Shown here piece by piece: positions 1 through 8,828 of a stretch of 64,000 nt of DNA. The position numbers were made by a program, and so were the translations under genes. A model generated the notes under the pieces. The model was given only the letters and a program-made list of their open reading frames with translations, was not told where the DNA came from and did no database searches. Origin of the DNA: Clostridia bacterium (GTDB taxonomy: Bacteria > Bacillota > Clostridia > Oscillospirales > CAG-272); assembly GCA_017502915.1 (NCBI GenBank), contig JAFVUB010000003.1, forward strand, positions 1 through 64,000, in the 5' to 3' direction. The first letter of the stretch is position 1. Every line of letters begins with the position of its first letter.

Positions 1-140
1 AGTTCTACAACAATGAACGCATCCAACTTAAAACAAAACTGACACCACTCGAAAAGCGATGTCAGTTCGTTGCTTAATTTTTAATATTTTCTACTTTAGG
101 ACTCTTTTTTTGTGCTGTCCGTACAATTTGGGGCAGTTCA
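1..140 (+). mobile_element. IS3-family insertion sequence, right end
   Basis: The window opens inside an insertion sequence. A transposase C-terminus ends at 77, and about 60 bp later the sequence closes with GGGGCAGTTCA at 130-140, which fits the ...CA-3' terminus and G/C-rich inverted repeat of IS150-like IS3 elements. The left end lies outside the window, so the partner inverted repeat and target duplication cannot be checked. Confidence 0.75.
3..77 (+). CDS. IS3-family transposase OrfB, C-terminal 24 residues (cut by window edge)
   Basis: Frame 3 reads FYNNERIQLKTKLTPLEKR followed by a short tail and TAA at 75-77. The pattern FYNxxRxQxKxxxLTPxEyR is the conserved end of the rve integrase-core (DDE) transposase OrfB of IS3 elements. 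OrfB, usually made as an OrfAB frameshift fusion, catalyses cut-and-circularise transposition. Only the C-terminus is visible, so whether the copy is active cannot be judged. Confidence 0.75.
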   Translation, partial: FYNNERIQLKTKLTPLEKRCQFVA

Positions 141-183
141 ATATCTTCGTTCTCTTTTTTTGTCGAGAAAAATCAAAACACTA

Positions 184-212
184 TTTACTTTTACTTGAAA
201 AAATGGTATCAT
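184..212 (+). promoter_or_regulatory. promoter of SpoIIP-like lipoprotein gene
   Basis: TTTACT (184-189), a 17-bp spacer, then TATCAT (207-212) preceded by TGG. A strong AAGGAGGT lies at 213-220, too close to the -10 to be within the transcript, so the start is taken at ATG 255 with GGAG at 242-245. Confidence 0.4.
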
Positions 213-254
213 AAGGAGGTAATTATCAACAAAAGTATTTCGGAGATATATTTG

Positions 255-2165
255 ATGAAAAAATTTCGTATCGTAGCGACACTGATAATTTCGTTTGTGT
301 TACTGATAATGCTTGCCTCCTGTAACGTCAGCGGAGAATCGGCGTATGAGATCGCCGTTCGTCACGGATATACCGGGAGCGAGGCGGAATGGATAGCCTC
401 ACTGCAAGGTGAAAACGGAGATGACGGCAAGGACGGAAGCGACGGAGACAACGGCAAGAACGGAGCGGACGGCGTTGGAGTTGAAAAGGTTGAGATAGAC
501 GAAAACGGAGATCTCATCGTAACGCTGACGAACGGTAAAACCGTCAACGCCGGTTACGTCGGCTCGGCAAGCCTCGACATCTCGAGCGATTCCCCCGTGC
601 TTAGCGTAAGCCATTTGAACCTGCCGACGGGAAATTCGTATATTATCACCGCCGACCGGGAAGACGTGACCTTTGAAAGCTCAGATCCAAAGGTGATACA
701 GGTAAGTCGTGACGGAGTGGTTCTTGCTATAGCCGAAGGAAGTGCTACGATAACTGCAACGTCGCGAAATGGAAAGACCGCAAGCTGCACCGTAAATTCC
801 GCTGCGTATATACATAAAATGCAAGCTGACGGTAGCGTCAGCATCAATGGATATAACGGTAATCTCACCGAGCTTTCCATACCCGAAAGCATTATGGGAA
901 TGACCGTCAAGGAGATCGGCAGCTCGGCGTTCAGATACTGCGCGTCGCTGACCGCGGTGACTGTTCCGGATAACGTTAAGGTTGGAGAATATGCCTTTGC
1001 CGACTGTGAAAAGCTTTCCGTGATCACTCTGGGAGACGGATGCGTATACGACGAAGAAACTTCGTTCTCCAATACCCCGTGGCATAGGGCAAATATTTGG
1101 ACCGAGCTTCAGGAAACCGTTTGGGTACGTCCTACAGATTACGATGGTAACTATCTTCCAAATCAGCCTTCAAACTACTATCTCGAACCGACGAAAGACA
1201 ACCGAGGAGGCACACTTAATGACGGAACAGAGCTGATCCGAACCGGCATTCTTTTTGAAAACGACGAGGGTGACGGCTGGAGCCGACTTATATACGACGG
1301 CAAGACTATATATATGCGAAACTCACAGATCAGCACCGTGAACCCCGACGGATCGGACGTTGAAGATGATGATTCCTCAAGCATACCTGCGGGTATGCTT
1401 GGCATTATTCCTATGGATCTCAGCGTCTCGAATAGCGGAGTTGGATATATAAATAACCTCAGCAAGGTATACAAAGAGCTTGACCTCGAAAAAATCATGG
1501 GAATAGACGTTTCGAGTGCAATCTCGTCAAACGAGCCGTTGGTTTTGATCCTGCATACTCATGCGACCGAGGCGTACACCCCTGACGGAGTTACGTATTA
1601 TTCTCCCGATGATAATACCGATCCTCGCTCAAACGATCCCACAAAAACAGTCGTGTCGCTTGGAAAGCTGCTTGCAGACAGGCTCGAAGCCCTGGGAATA
1701 CCAACGCTTCACTGCGATATAATGCACGACGGCAACGGAAATTATAGCGGAGCTTACGCGAGCAGTGCCGAAACCGTTGAGCGCTATCTTGCAGAGCATC
1801 CCTCGATAAAGTACGTTATTGATATTCACAGAGATTCGATTGAACGCTCAAACGGAGATCTGGTCAAGCCTGTCGCGGAGATTAACGGTCAAACGGCGGC
1901 GCAGGTAATGTGCGTCGTTGGAAGCGGAGCAGATACGAAATGGGAAAGCAATCTGGCTCTCGCGCAGAAGCTTCGCGCCGAGCTCAATGAGTCAAACTCT
2001 ACTTTATGTCGTCCCACCTATTTCAGAGATTCCGTATACAATCAGCAGCTGGCACCAAGCTCGTTGTTGCTGGAGATAGGAGCGTCCGGAAACACGCTCG
2101 ACGAGGCAAAGCTTGCCGTTGAGCTGGTGGCACCTGCCCTTGCCGCAGTTATAAAGGGTGAATAA
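255..2165 (+). CDS. lipoprotein with collagen-like, Big_2, BspA-type LRR, SH3-like and C-terminal SpoIIP amidase domains
   Basis: A 636-residue protein. Residues 1-23 form a lipoprotein signal ending in the lipobox LASC. Next come an AYEIAVRHGYTGSEAEW motif and a short Gly-X-Y stretch (about 50-75), a bacterial Ig-like Big_2 segment (about 105-180), BspA-type LRR_5 repeats (about 185-265) and an SH3-like region (about 270-350). The C-terminus (about 430-636) matches SpoIIP: LILHTHATEAY near 432 and DIHRD near 525. SpoIIP is the peptidoglycan amidase/endopeptidase of the engulfment DMP machine. The SpoIIP core fits a mother-cell wall hydrolase, but lipid anchoring and adhesin-like N-terminal domains are unlike the usual single-TM SpoIIP. 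It may instead be a vegetative surface wall hydrolase. Function at domain level is well supported; the cellular role is inferred. Confidence 0.8.
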   Translation: MKKFRIVATLIISFVLLIMLASCNVSGESAYEIAVRHGYTGSEAEWIASLQGENGDDGKDGSDGDNGKNGADGVGVEKVEIDENGDLIVTLTNGKTVNAGYVGSASLDISSDSPVLSVSHLNLPTGNSYIITADREDVTFESSDPKVIQVSRDGVVLAIAEGSATITATSRNGKTASCTVNSAAYIHKMQADGSVSINGYNGNLTELSIPESIMGMTVKEIGSSAFRYCASLTAVTVPDNVKVGEYAFADCEKLSVITLGDGCVYDEETSFSNTPWHRANIWTELQETVWVRPTDYDGNYLPNQPSNYYLEPTKDNRGGTLNDGTELIRTGILFENDEGDGWSRLIYDGKTIYMRNSQISTVNPDGSDVEDDDSSSIPAGMLGIIPMDLSVSNSGVGYINNLSKVYKELDLEKIMGIDVSSAISSNEPLVLILHTHATEAYTPDGVTYYSPDDNTDPRSNDPTKTVVSLGKLLADRLEALGIPTLHCDIMHDGNGNYSGAYASSAETVERYLAEHPSIKYVIDIHRDSIERSNGDLVKPVAEINGQTAAQVMCVVGSGADTKWESNLALAQKLRAELNESNSTLCRPTYFRDSVYNQQLAPSSLLLEIGASGNTLDEAKLAVELVAPALAAVIKGE

Positions 2166-2173
2166 AAATATAC

Positions 2174-2202
2174 GACCCCTCGGTCATCGAGGGGTCATTT
2201 TT
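2174..2202. terminator. bidirectional terminator
   Basis: Stem GACCCCTCG (2174-2182) and CGAGGGGTC (2188-2196) with a 5-nt loop and a following T-run, between the convergent lipoprotein and U32 genes. Confidence 0.85.
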
Positions 2203-2204
2203 AG

Positions 2205-3431
2205 TTAGTTAGCTCCGCGCAATATATCTCCCTCTTTTACGTCAAAGGGCAGTCTTGCAAAGAAGGTCATGGACGGATGAGGCGCGCTTTCAATAGGCTC
2301 GCCGTTTTCGTCGTAAAGCTCGGTCAGCGTGAAGCGACAACCCGTCTTTCCCGGCGAGAGAAGCTCGACCTCTTCGTTAACAATCAGCTTGTTCTTCTGC
2401 ATAAACCGGCAAAGCTCGCCCGCATCGGCGTTTGCCTGCGCCGTTGCAAGATACGATTTCTCACGAATATATCCACTGCTCGCGCAAAGCTGGGCGTTCT
2501 CTGCCGGAGTGTTAAGATAAAACCCGGTGGCGTATTCGCGGTGAGAAACGCTTTCAAGCTCGGTCATCCAGGCGGGATCGAAAGAGTAGCCCTCGGGATC
2601 GTTGTAATATGCGTCGAGAGCCATACGGTAGGAGTTGGTGACGACAGCCGTATAGTAAGCGCTCTTGACGCGTCCTTCGATCTTAAAGGAGTTTATGCCC
2701 GCCGCCACAAGCTGGGGGATAAGCTCGACAGTGCACATATCCTTGGAGGACATTATATAAGTTCCCTTTTCGTCTTGCTCAACGGGAATAGGCAGATCGA
2801 GCCGCTTTTCCTCAAGTATGGTATAGTTCCAGCGGCAGGGCTGAGCACACATGCCTCGGTTTGCATCGCGACCGATCAGCATATTTGAAAGCAGACAACG
2901 ACCGCTGTACGAAACGCACATAGCGCCGTGAACAAAGGCTTCAAGCTCGATCTCGGGCGGCAGAGAGTCACGTATTGCCCGTATCTCTGGCAGAGTCAGC
3001 TCTCTTGCCAGCACGAGTCTCGATGCTCCGAGCCTTGCATAAGCAAGTGCCGCCGCGGGAGACGTGATACCCGCTTGAGTTGATATATGTATCTGCATTT
3101 CGGGCAAGATTTCTTTTATCGTGGCAATAACTCCAAGGTCTGCTACGATCATGGCGTCGATGCCGAAGCTTGAGATCTCCTCAAGAAATTCTCGCAGAGC
3201 CGGATACTCGTCGCCGTGCGGCATAGTGTTTACCGTGAGATAGAGCTTTTTGCCAAAGCTGTGGACGTAGTCGCACGCCTGCTTTAGCTCGTCAAGATCA
3301 AAGTTATCGGACGACGATCGCATACCAAAGCTCTTTCCTGCAAGATAAACGGCGTCGGCACCGTAGCGGATCGCGGCACGCAGCTTTTCAAAATTTCCGG
3401 CGGGCGAAAGTATTTCGGGCTTTTTTATCAT
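2205..3431 (-). CDS. peptidase U32 family protein (TrhP/YrrO-like)
   Basis: 408 residues. It begins with KPEILSPAGNFEKLRAAI and YGADAVYLAGK, as in U32 proteins, and carries the U32 signature EAFVHGAMCVSYSGRC followed by RGMCAQPCRW, whose cysteines are thought to hold an Fe-S cluster. Although named as collagenase-like peptidases, characterised bacterial members (RlhA, TrhP) hydroxylate rRNA or tRNA pyrimidines; the TrhP role at tRNA U34 is the closest guess. The start overlaps the upstream radical-SAM gene by 4 bp, indicating translational coupling. The substrate is not determined here. Confidence 0.85.
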   Translation of the reverse strand: MIKKPEILSPAGNFEKLRAAIRYGADAVYLAGKSFGMRSSSDNFDLDELKQACDYVHSFGKKLYLTVNTMPHGDEYPALREFLEEISSFGIDAMIVADLGVIATIKEILPEMQIHISTQAGITSPAAALAYARLGASRLVLARELTLPEIRAIRDSLPPEIELEAFVHGAMCVSYSGRCLLSNMLIGRDANRGMCAQPCRWNYTILEEKRLDLPIPVEQDEKGTYIMSSKDMCTVELIPQLVAAGINSFKIEGRVKSAYYTAVVTNSYRMALDAYYNDPEGYSFDPAWMTELESVSHREYATGFYLNTPAENAQLCASSGYIREKSYLATAQANADAGELCRFMQKNKLIVNEEVELLSPGKTGCRFTLTELYDENGEPIESAPHPSMTFFARLPFDVKEGDILRGAN

Positions 3432-4327
3432 AAATTCCTCTTTTTGTCTTCTCCGGAAAATTCCGGAGTGTATTTTTTGTCGGCTGAGCTTCGTTCTTGA
3501 AAGTATCCCTCAAAGCCTAAGGCTTCGGCATGAGCAAGAACGGCGTTATATTCAAAGCTCGTGACGCGACGGTAGAGCTCCTTTAAGCCGCAGTCGGCGG
3601 CAAAGTCGGGGGTGTACTGACTCATAAGGCTCAGGCGAACGTCCTTCACCGGAACGGTGTTTGCGATAAGATCAAGAACGGCGATAGAATCCTTCCTCGC
3701 GCCCGGCAACACCAAATGCCGTATGATAACGCCTTTTTTTATAATGCCGTCACCGTCAAGCTTGACGGCACCCGTCTGTCGGTACATCTCGGCAAGAGCA
3801 GCCTGCGCGACTTTCGGATAGCTTGGAGCGCCCGAATACCTTTCGGCAAGCTCTTCTGAGGCGTATTTGAAGTCGGGAAGGTATACGTCAACGAGACCGT
3901 CAAGCGCTTTGAGCGTTTCGACCTTTTCGTATCCACCGCAGTTCCAAACGACGGGTATATTCAGCAGAGGCTTGACCCGACTTAACACTCGAACGAGAGC
4001 GTCGGCATAATGGGTCGGCGTAACGAGATCAATGCAATGAACTCCTGCCTCTTGCAGGTCAAGAATGATTCCGCAAAGCTCGTCCTCGGTCACGTCAAAT
4101 CCCTTTGCCGCATGGCTCAGGTCATGGTTTTGGCAGTAAACACATCTGAGCGAGCAGCCCGAAAAGAATATGGCTCCCGCACCGCGCGTTCCCGAAAAAG
4201 GAGGCTCTTCCCAAAAATGAGGGGCAAAGCGGGCAATTCGAAGCGTATTACCAACCCCGCAATATCCAAGCTCGCCCGCCGCCCGATCGACCGAGCATTC
4301 GCGGGGGCAAAGATTGCAGATTCCCAA
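3428..4327 (-). CDS. radical SAM protein, PflA/PflX-like
   Basis: 299 residues starting at TTG with AAGGGAG upstream. Residues 4-23 hold a Cys pattern (CNLCPRECxxxR...GYCG). The radical-SAM motif CSLRCVYC follows at about residue 55, with an AFAPHFWEEPPFSG-type segment as in the COG1313 'putative pyruvate formate-lyase activating enzyme' family. Such proteins use SAM and a [4Fe-4S] cluster for radical chemistry. No glycyl-radical enzyme is adjacent, so the true target is unknown. Coupling to the U32 gene (4-bp overlap) suggests a shared RNA- or protein-modification role, which is an inference. Confidence 0.8.
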   Translation of the reverse strand: MGICNLCPRECSVDRAAGELGYCGVGNTLRIARFAPHFWEEPPFSGTRGAGAIFFSGCSLRCVYCQNHDLSHAAKGFDVTEDELCGIILDLQEAGVHCIDLVTPTHYADALVRVLSRVKPLLNIPVVWNCGGYEKVETLKALDGLVDVYLPDFKYASEELAERYSGAPSYPKVAQAALAEMYRQTGAVKLDGDGIIKKGVIIRHLVLPGARKDSIAVLDLIANTVPVKDVRLSLMSQYTPDFAADCGLKELYRRVTSFEYNAVLAHAEALGFEGYFQERSSADKKYTPEFSGEDKKRNL

Positions 4328-4435
4328 TTTTTCAACTCCCTTCTGCCAATATCGTTGCCATCATATATTGTAACATAAAAATCGGTTTTAGAACAGTACT
4401 TTTTTGCTTTTAAGGTTAAAAATTTTACCGTTCGG

Positions 4436-4464
4436 TTTACATTACTGCTATAATGTGGTATAAT
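4436..4464 (+). promoter_or_regulatory. sigma-A promoter of cinA
   Basis: TTTACA (4436-4441), 17-bp spacer, extended -10 TGG-TATAAT (4459-4464). The ribosome-binding site GGGAG is at 4484-4488 before ATG 4498. Confidence 0.8.
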
Positions 4465-4497
4465 CAGTACATATATTTCGCTTGGGAGTTGGTGTAA

Positions 4498-5763
4498 ATG
4501 ATAAATGAGATAAAGGTTGCCGAGATACTGTGCGTTGGCACGGAGCTGCTGCTCGGTGATATAGTTAATACCAACGCCGCGCATCTTTCGCGCGAGCTCG
4601 CGGGCCTTGGGATATCGGTATACCACCAGACCGTGGTCGGAGACAATCCTCAACGGCTCAAGGAGGCGTTTTCGTTGGCGCTCTCGCGGGTAGATGTGGT
4701 CGTTGTGACCGGCGGACTCGGTCCGACCTGTGACGATCTCACGCGTGAGACGGCGGCAGAGCTTATGGGGCGCCGTCTGGTATTTCACCCCGAGATCCTT
4801 GACGAGATACGAGGCTACTTCGTTTCAAGAAATCGAGCGATGCCCGAGAACAACAGGCGCCAGGCAATGGTTCCCGAGGGAGCCGATGTTCTTCATAACG
4901 ATTGCGGAACGGCGCCGGGGCTTTGGCTTGAGGACGCCGAGCATCGCGTTATAGTTATGATGCCCGGAGTTCCTTCCGAGATGATCGATATGTTTGAAAA
5001 GCAAGTTAAACCGAAGCTCTTGGCAAGACGGCATTCAGCTCTTGTCAGCCGAAACGTTCATCTTTTCGGCATCGGAGAGTCTGCCGCGGAGGAAATCCTG
5101 CGCCCTATGATAGACTCTGCAAAAAACCCTACCATAGCTCCATACGCCAAGGAAGGAGAGGTTCGTTTCCGAGTTACGGCCATGGCTGACGACGCTGAAC
5201 GGGCGACACTGATGTGCGACGAGACCGTCAGACAGATAGCAGAGAGCGGGGTCGGTAAGTATATTTACGGAATTGACGTACAATCCCTTGAAAACTCGCT
5301 TGTTCAAGAGCTGGCACATCGGGGATTGACGCTCGCATGTGCCGAGTCCTGCACAGGGGGCTTGGTTGCCAAGCGCATAGTTGACATTTCGGGTTGCTCG
5401 GCGGTGTTTCTCGGCGGAGCCGTGACCTATGCGAACGAAGCAAAAATAAGGATGCTGAACGTCTCACCTCAAACCCTTGACGAGTACGGAGCAGTCTCTG
5501 CCGAGACTGCCGCAGAGATGGCAAGAGGCATAAGACTTGCGCTTGGCGCGGACATTGGAGTTTCTACTACAGGTATCGCGGGTCCTGGCGGAGGAAACGA
5601 TGAAAAGCCGGTTGGAACTGTCTACGTCGGTATCTCGACCGAAAAGGGCGAGTCGGTTGAAAAGCTTTCGCTTTCGCCGATGAGAGATCGCGATTTTATC
5701 CGCTTCGTTTCGGCAAGTAATGCACTTCACGCGGCACTGCTTTGTGCGAAATCAATGAAATAA
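4498..5763 (+). CDS. cinA: CinA-family protein / nicotinamide-nucleotide amidase
   Basis: 421 residues, the full two-domain length. The N-terminal MoCF-like domain (about 5-175) has the ILCVGTELLLGDIVNTNA opening and VVVTGGLGPTCDDLT, typical of COG1058 ADP-ribose pyrophosphatase-like proteins. The C-terminal PncC domain (about 260-415) has ACAESCTGG near 280 and TGIAGPGGG. PncC deamidates nicotinamide mononucleotide to NaMN in NAD salvage; in competent Firmicutes CinA also partners RecA. A single gene with its own promoter and terminator. recA is not adjacent, unlike in Bacillus and Streptococcus. Confidence 0.93.
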   Translation: MINEIKVAEILCVGTELLLGDIVNTNAAHLSRELAGLGISVYHQTVVGDNPQRLKEAFSLALSRVDVVVVTGGLGPTCDDLTRETAAELMGRRLVFHPEILDEIRGYFVSRNRAMPENNRRQAMVPEGADVLHNDCGTAPGLWLEDAEHRVIVMMPGVPSEMIDMFEKQVKPKLLARRHSALVSRNVHLFGIGESAAEEILRPMIDSAKNPTIAPYAKEGEVRFRVTAMADDAERATLMCDETVRQIAESGVGKYIYGIDVQSLENSLVQELAHRGLTLACAESCTGGLVAKRIVDISGCSAVFLGGAVTYANEAKIRMLNVSPQTLDEYGAVSAETAAEMARGIRLALGADIGVSTTGIAGPGGGNDEKPVGTVYVGISTEKGESVEKLSLSPMRDRDFIRFVSASNALHAALLCAKSMK

Positions 5764-5770
5764 ATGAAAT

Positions 5771-5800
5771 CTCCCGAACGGTACCGTTCGGGAGATGCTT
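5771..5800. terminator. bidirectional terminator between cinA and yigZ
   Basis: A perfect 24-bp palindrome at 5771-5794 (half-site CTCCCGAACGGT) with a T-rich sequence after it, between convergent genes. Confidence 0.8.
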
Positions 5801-6421
5801 TTATTTGTCAAGTCGTTTTCCGGTAACAGCAACCGTCGTACGACCGGCGGTCAGCTCGGAGACCTTAGATATCACGCCATCAACCAAGCCTTCTTTGATC
5901 GCTATTTTCATAATTACGCGATCGGTGAAGTCTGCACTGTCGGTTTTTGCTCCAAGCTTTGGAAGCTCAACGCAAAGTCGCTGGTAATCTGAATAGGTGC
6001 AGTTCAGCGTCAGCTCGGCAAAGGGCTCGTAGGTAACGATTCCCGCCGCCTCGATCGCCAGAGACGCCGCCTTCGAGTAGGCGCGAACAAGTCCACCCGC
6101 GCCCAGAAGTATTCCGCCGAAATAGCGGGTCACAACAACGCAAACGTCCTGAACCCCACTCTTTCTGATAGCTTCAAGCGTCGGAAGTCCGGCAGTTCCC
6201 GTCGGCTCACCGTCGTCCGAATAGCGCGCCAAAACACCGTTTTTCATATAGTACGCCCACACGTTGTGAGTGGCGTCGCGAAACTCGCTTTGCTTTGACT
6301 TTACGAAAGCCATAGCCTCGGCTTCGGTTTTTGCGGGGATTATATGACCGTAAAACACCGATCTTTTTTCTTCAAATTCAGCGCTCGCCTCGTGAGCTAT
6401 CGTGGTATAAAGCTCACTCAT
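5801..6421 (-). CDS. yigZ: YigZ/YvyE (IMPACT, UPF0029) family protein
   Basis: 206 residues. Shows the family's EFEEKRSVFYGHI opening, DATHNVWAYY, YSDDGEPTGTAGLP and VVTRYFGGILLGAGGLVRAY. IMPACT-family proteins bind GCN1-like partners in eukaryotes; bacterial members are RNA/translation-associated with a poorly defined function. The start overlaps the hflX stop region by 8 bp, so the two are co-translated, consistent with a ribosome-linked role. Confidence 0.92.
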   Translation of the reverse strand: MSELYTTIAHEASAEFEEKRSVFYGHIIPAKTEAEAMAFVKSKQSEFRDATHNVWAYYMKNGVLARYSDDGEPTGTAGLPTLEAIRKSGVQDVCVVVTRYFGGILLGAGGLVRAYSKAASLAIEAAGIVTYEPFAELTLNCTYSDYQRLCVELPKLGAKTDSADFTDRVIMKIAIKEGLVDGVISKVSELTAGRTTVAVTGKRLDK

Positions 6422-7709
6422 CGATAGTTTCCTCCTCGGCAGAGGTCAGATATTTCCTCAGCATACCGCGAGTTTTGGCGTCAACTATTGCCGTTGCGGT
6501 GATGCCTTCAGCACCGTATTCAACGTTTTCGATCGACGATGCGTTCTTATAAAGGGTGTTTAGAGCGCCGCCCTCTGAATTGGGGAAGAAAAACGATTCA
6601 AGCGTGCTTCCCTCCATAATTATCTGCTCGAGCTTGTTAACAAAGGCGTCTATTCCCTGTCCCGTCAGAGCCGAAACGTAGCAGACGTTCTCGGGACGAG
6701 CCTGACCGAACCTCGGCATTTCCGCGGCTCCAAGATCGCACTTGTTAAATACGATCAGCGTGGGCTTGTCGACCGCGCCAAGCTCGGTTAACGTCTCCTC
6801 GGTGACGGCGAGCTGAGTCGCGTGCTCGGGGTCGGACGCATCGCAAAGAATGACCAAAACGTCGGCAAAAACCGCCTCCTCAAGGGTTGAGCGAAACGCT
6901 CGAACGAGCTGATGCGGCAGATTGCGAATGAAGCCAACGGTATCGGTCAGCAGTATGGAAGATCCTCCGGGTAGTGTAAATTTACGCGTCGTAGGATCAA
7001 GGGTGGCAAAAAGCTTGTCCTCTGCGAGAATGCCCGCGTCGGTCAGGCGGTTAAGAAGGGTCGACTTTCCGGCATTGGTATATCCAACGATTGCAACCTT
7101 TGGGATCCCGCTTCGATCGCGAGAGGCGCGCATCGTCATGCGGTTCTTTTCAAGCGTTTCAAGCTCATCCTCAAGCGAGCGTATACGGCGCTGAATATGA
7201 CGTCTGTCGCTCTCCAGCTTCGATTCTCCGGGACCTCGTGTTCCGATTCCGCCTCCCAGCCTTGACATCTCGGTTCCGTGACCGGTCAGTCGCGGCGCAG
7301 TATAGCGGAGCTGCGCCAGCTCGACCTGAAGCTTACCCTCTCCCGTGCTGGCGTGAAGTGCAAATATATCGAGTATCAGTATCGTTCGGTCGATAACACG
7401 AACGTCCTGCAAAACGTCCTCAATGTTTCTTATCTGAGAAGGAGACAGCTCGGCGTCAAACACGGCGAGCTCGATCGCGTTATCGCGGCAAAGGCAGTTG
7501 AGCTCCTCTAGCTTGCCCTCTCCGATATAGGTTGCGGGGTTGGGTGAGCGCAGATTTTGCGTCATACGAATAACGACCTCGCCGCCCGCAGTATCGACCA
7601 GTCTTGTCAACTCGTCGAGCGAGATGTTTACCTCCTGCTCGGATGTGCCGAAGGTGATCGCCCCGATTATGGCAACCTTGCTGTATTCGAGTTTATCTTT
7701 AACTTCCAT
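6414..7709 (-). CDS. hflX: GTPase HflX
   Basis: 431 residues from ATG 7709, preceded by GAGG at a 6-nt spacing. N-terminal HflX domain with NPATYIGEGKLEEL and DAELSPSQIRNIED, then LGGGIGTRGPGESKLE, then a G domain with Walker A GYTNAGKSTLLN, DTVGFIRNLPHQLV and NKCD. HflX is a ribosome-splitting GTPase acting on stalled or heat-stressed ribosomes. The reading frame stays open about 78 codons upstream into the rpmE side, but that part has no family similarity and is left out. Operon: hflX-yigZ. Confidence 0.95.
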   Translation of the reverse strand: MEVKDKLEYSKVAIIGAITFGTSEQEVNISLDELTRLVDTAGGEVVIRMTQNLRSPNPATYIGEGKLEELNCLCRDNAIELAVFDAELSPSQIRNIEDVLQDVRVIDRTILILDIFALHASTGEGKLQVELAQLRYTAPRLTGHGTEMSRLGGGIGTRGPGESKLESDRRHIQRRIRSLEDELETLEKNRMTMRASRDRSGIPKVAIVGYTNAGKSTLLNRLTDAGILAEDKLFATLDPTTRKFTLPGGSSILLTDTVGFIRNLPHQLVRAFRSTLEEAVFADVLVILCDASDPEHATQLAVTEETLTELGAVDKPTLIVFNKCDLGAAEMPRFGQARPENVCYVSALTGQGIDAFVNKLEQIIMEGSTLESFFFPNSEGGALNTLYKNASSIENVEYGAEGITATAIVDAKTRGMLRKYLTSAEEETIDE

Positions 7710-7782
7710 ATAGACCTCATAAGTTATAAAAACAGCAAAACGGGCAAAAAACCGTGTAGATTTTCTGCCCGTATACGAATGC

Positions 7783-7989
7783 TTATTTGCTTGCCTCGAG
7801 TCTCTTCTTGAACTTGTCGACGCGTCCGCCGGTATCGACGAGCTTCTGCTTGCCGGTATAGAACGGATGGCACTTAGAGCAAATTTCAACTCTGATCTCA
7901 CCGCCGTTGGTGGATCTGGTCTCAACCTTCTCACCGCAGGCACAAATAACAGTGCACTTTTCGTAGTTGGGATGGATTCCCTGCTTCAT
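7783..7989 (-). CDS. rpmE: 50S ribosomal protein L31
   Basis: 68 residues from ATG 7989; the GGAGG in TCGGAGG is spaced 8 nt, favouring this over an in-frame GTG three codons upstream. Opening [19 protein letters not shown] and a [13 protein letters not shown] motif. The CxC...CxxC set marks the zinc-binding (C+) form of L31. It sits in the 50S central protuberance/bridge B1. Its own promoter lies upstream. Confidence 0.95.
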   Translation of the reverse strand: MKQGIHPNYEKCTVICACGEKVETRSTNGGEIRVEICSKCHPFYTGKQKLVDTGGRVDKFKKRLEASK

Positions 7990-8057
7990 TTCTTTCACCT
8001 CCGATAACGGCCCCCTCGCTCACCCAAACCTTTCGGGTGGCTGTCTAGCCGTAATTG
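7990..8057 (-). promoter_or_regulatory. rpmE 5' leader, possible L31 autoregulatory structure
   Basis: The ~65-nt leader between promoter and rpmE can fold a CCACCC / GGGTGG-type hairpin next to the ribosome-binding site. L31 leaders that bind L31 are known in Firmicutes. Matching to a known leader class was not possible by eye, so this is tentative. Confidence 0.35.
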
Positions 8058-8062
8058 ATGGT

Positions 8063-8091
8063 ATTATATCACAAACTTTTTTATTTTGCAA
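8063..8091 (-). promoter_or_regulatory. sigma-A promoter of rpmE
   Basis: On the minus strand TTGCAA (8091-8086), 17-bp spacer, TATAAT (8068-8063). Confidence 0.75.
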
Positions 8092-8108
8092 TAGTTTTTT
8101 GAAATTTT

Positions 8109-8813
8109 TTATATCTTTCCCGCAATTTCGACCCTTAGACGAGAAATTATCTTTTTTTCGAGTCTTGATATGTAAGACTGAGAGATGCCGAGCAGGTCTG
8201 CAACCTCCTTTTGAGTCATCTCGCGGCTTCCGTTCAACCCAAAGCGAAGACCTATTATCAGTTTTTCACGCTCTTCGAGGCGATCTACTGCGTCGCGTAT
8301 CACCCTTCTCTCCTCACGTTGCTCAAGCTCGTAGCCAACCGAGTCCTCGTCACATCCCAGAATGTCGGATAAAAGCAGCTCGTTTCCGTCCCAATCCACG
8401 TTTAAGGGCTCGTCTATGGAGACCTCGCAGCGAGAAGGGCTTTTCTTTCTTATATACATCAGTATTTCGTTCTCTATGCACCTTGAGGCATAGGTGGCGA
8501 GCTTGATGTTGCGGTCAGCGTGGAAGGTGTTTATCGCCTTGATAAGACCGACCGTTCCGATCGAAACGAGATCTTCTATACCGATCCCGGTGCTCTCGAA
8601 CCTTTTTGCTATGTACACAACTAGTCGCAGATTCCGCTCAACCAACGTGGGTCTGGCGTTTTCGTCCTCGTCTACGCGAGACAGCAGCATTGCCTCCTCC
8701 TCGTGAGAAAGCGGTGGCGGCAGTACGTCGGGACCGTTGACGTAAAAAAGTCCCGCCCTGCGGCTCTCGCGCCTGTCCTTGAGCTTTTGCTTTATTAGCT
8801 TGAATATATTCAT
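8109..8813 (-). CDS. sigE: sporulation RNA polymerase sigma-E factor (pro-sigma-E)
   Basis: 234 residues. The basic N-terminus (about 1-26) followed by [14 protein letters not shown] resembles the pro-sequence and cleavage region of pro-sigma-E. Region 2 has [27 protein letters not shown] and [21 protein letters not shown]; region 4 has the helix-turn-helix [19 protein letters not shown]. Sigma-E drives early mother-cell transcription. The processing protease gene spoIIGA lies 15 bp upstream in the same orientation, which distinguishes it from sigma-K. Unlike in Bacillus, sigG is not adjacent but 32 kb away. Confidence 0.95.
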   Translation of the reverse strand: MNIFKLIKQKLKDRRESRRAGLFYVNGPDVLPPPLSHEEEAMLLSRVDEDENARPTLVERNLRLVVYIAKRFESTGIGIEDLVSIGTVGLIKAINTFHADRNIKLATYASRCIENEILMYIRKKSPSRCEVSIDEPLNVDWDGNELLLSDILGCDEDSVGYELEQREERRVIRDAVDRLEEREKLIIGLRFGLNGSREMTQKEVADLLGISQSYISRLEKKIISRLRVEIAGKI

Positions 8814-8828
8814 AGTAAAACCTTTCTT

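Noticed and set aside
195..254. In-frame TTG start extending the SpoIIP-like lipoprotein by 20 residues
   Set aside because: It overlaps the promoter -10, would bury the signal peptide, and ATG 255 has its own GGAG site.
7710..7943. N-terminal extension of hflX
   Set aside because: No family similarity; a Shine-Dalgarno site precedes ATG 7709, and the extension overlaps rpmE on the same strand in another frame.
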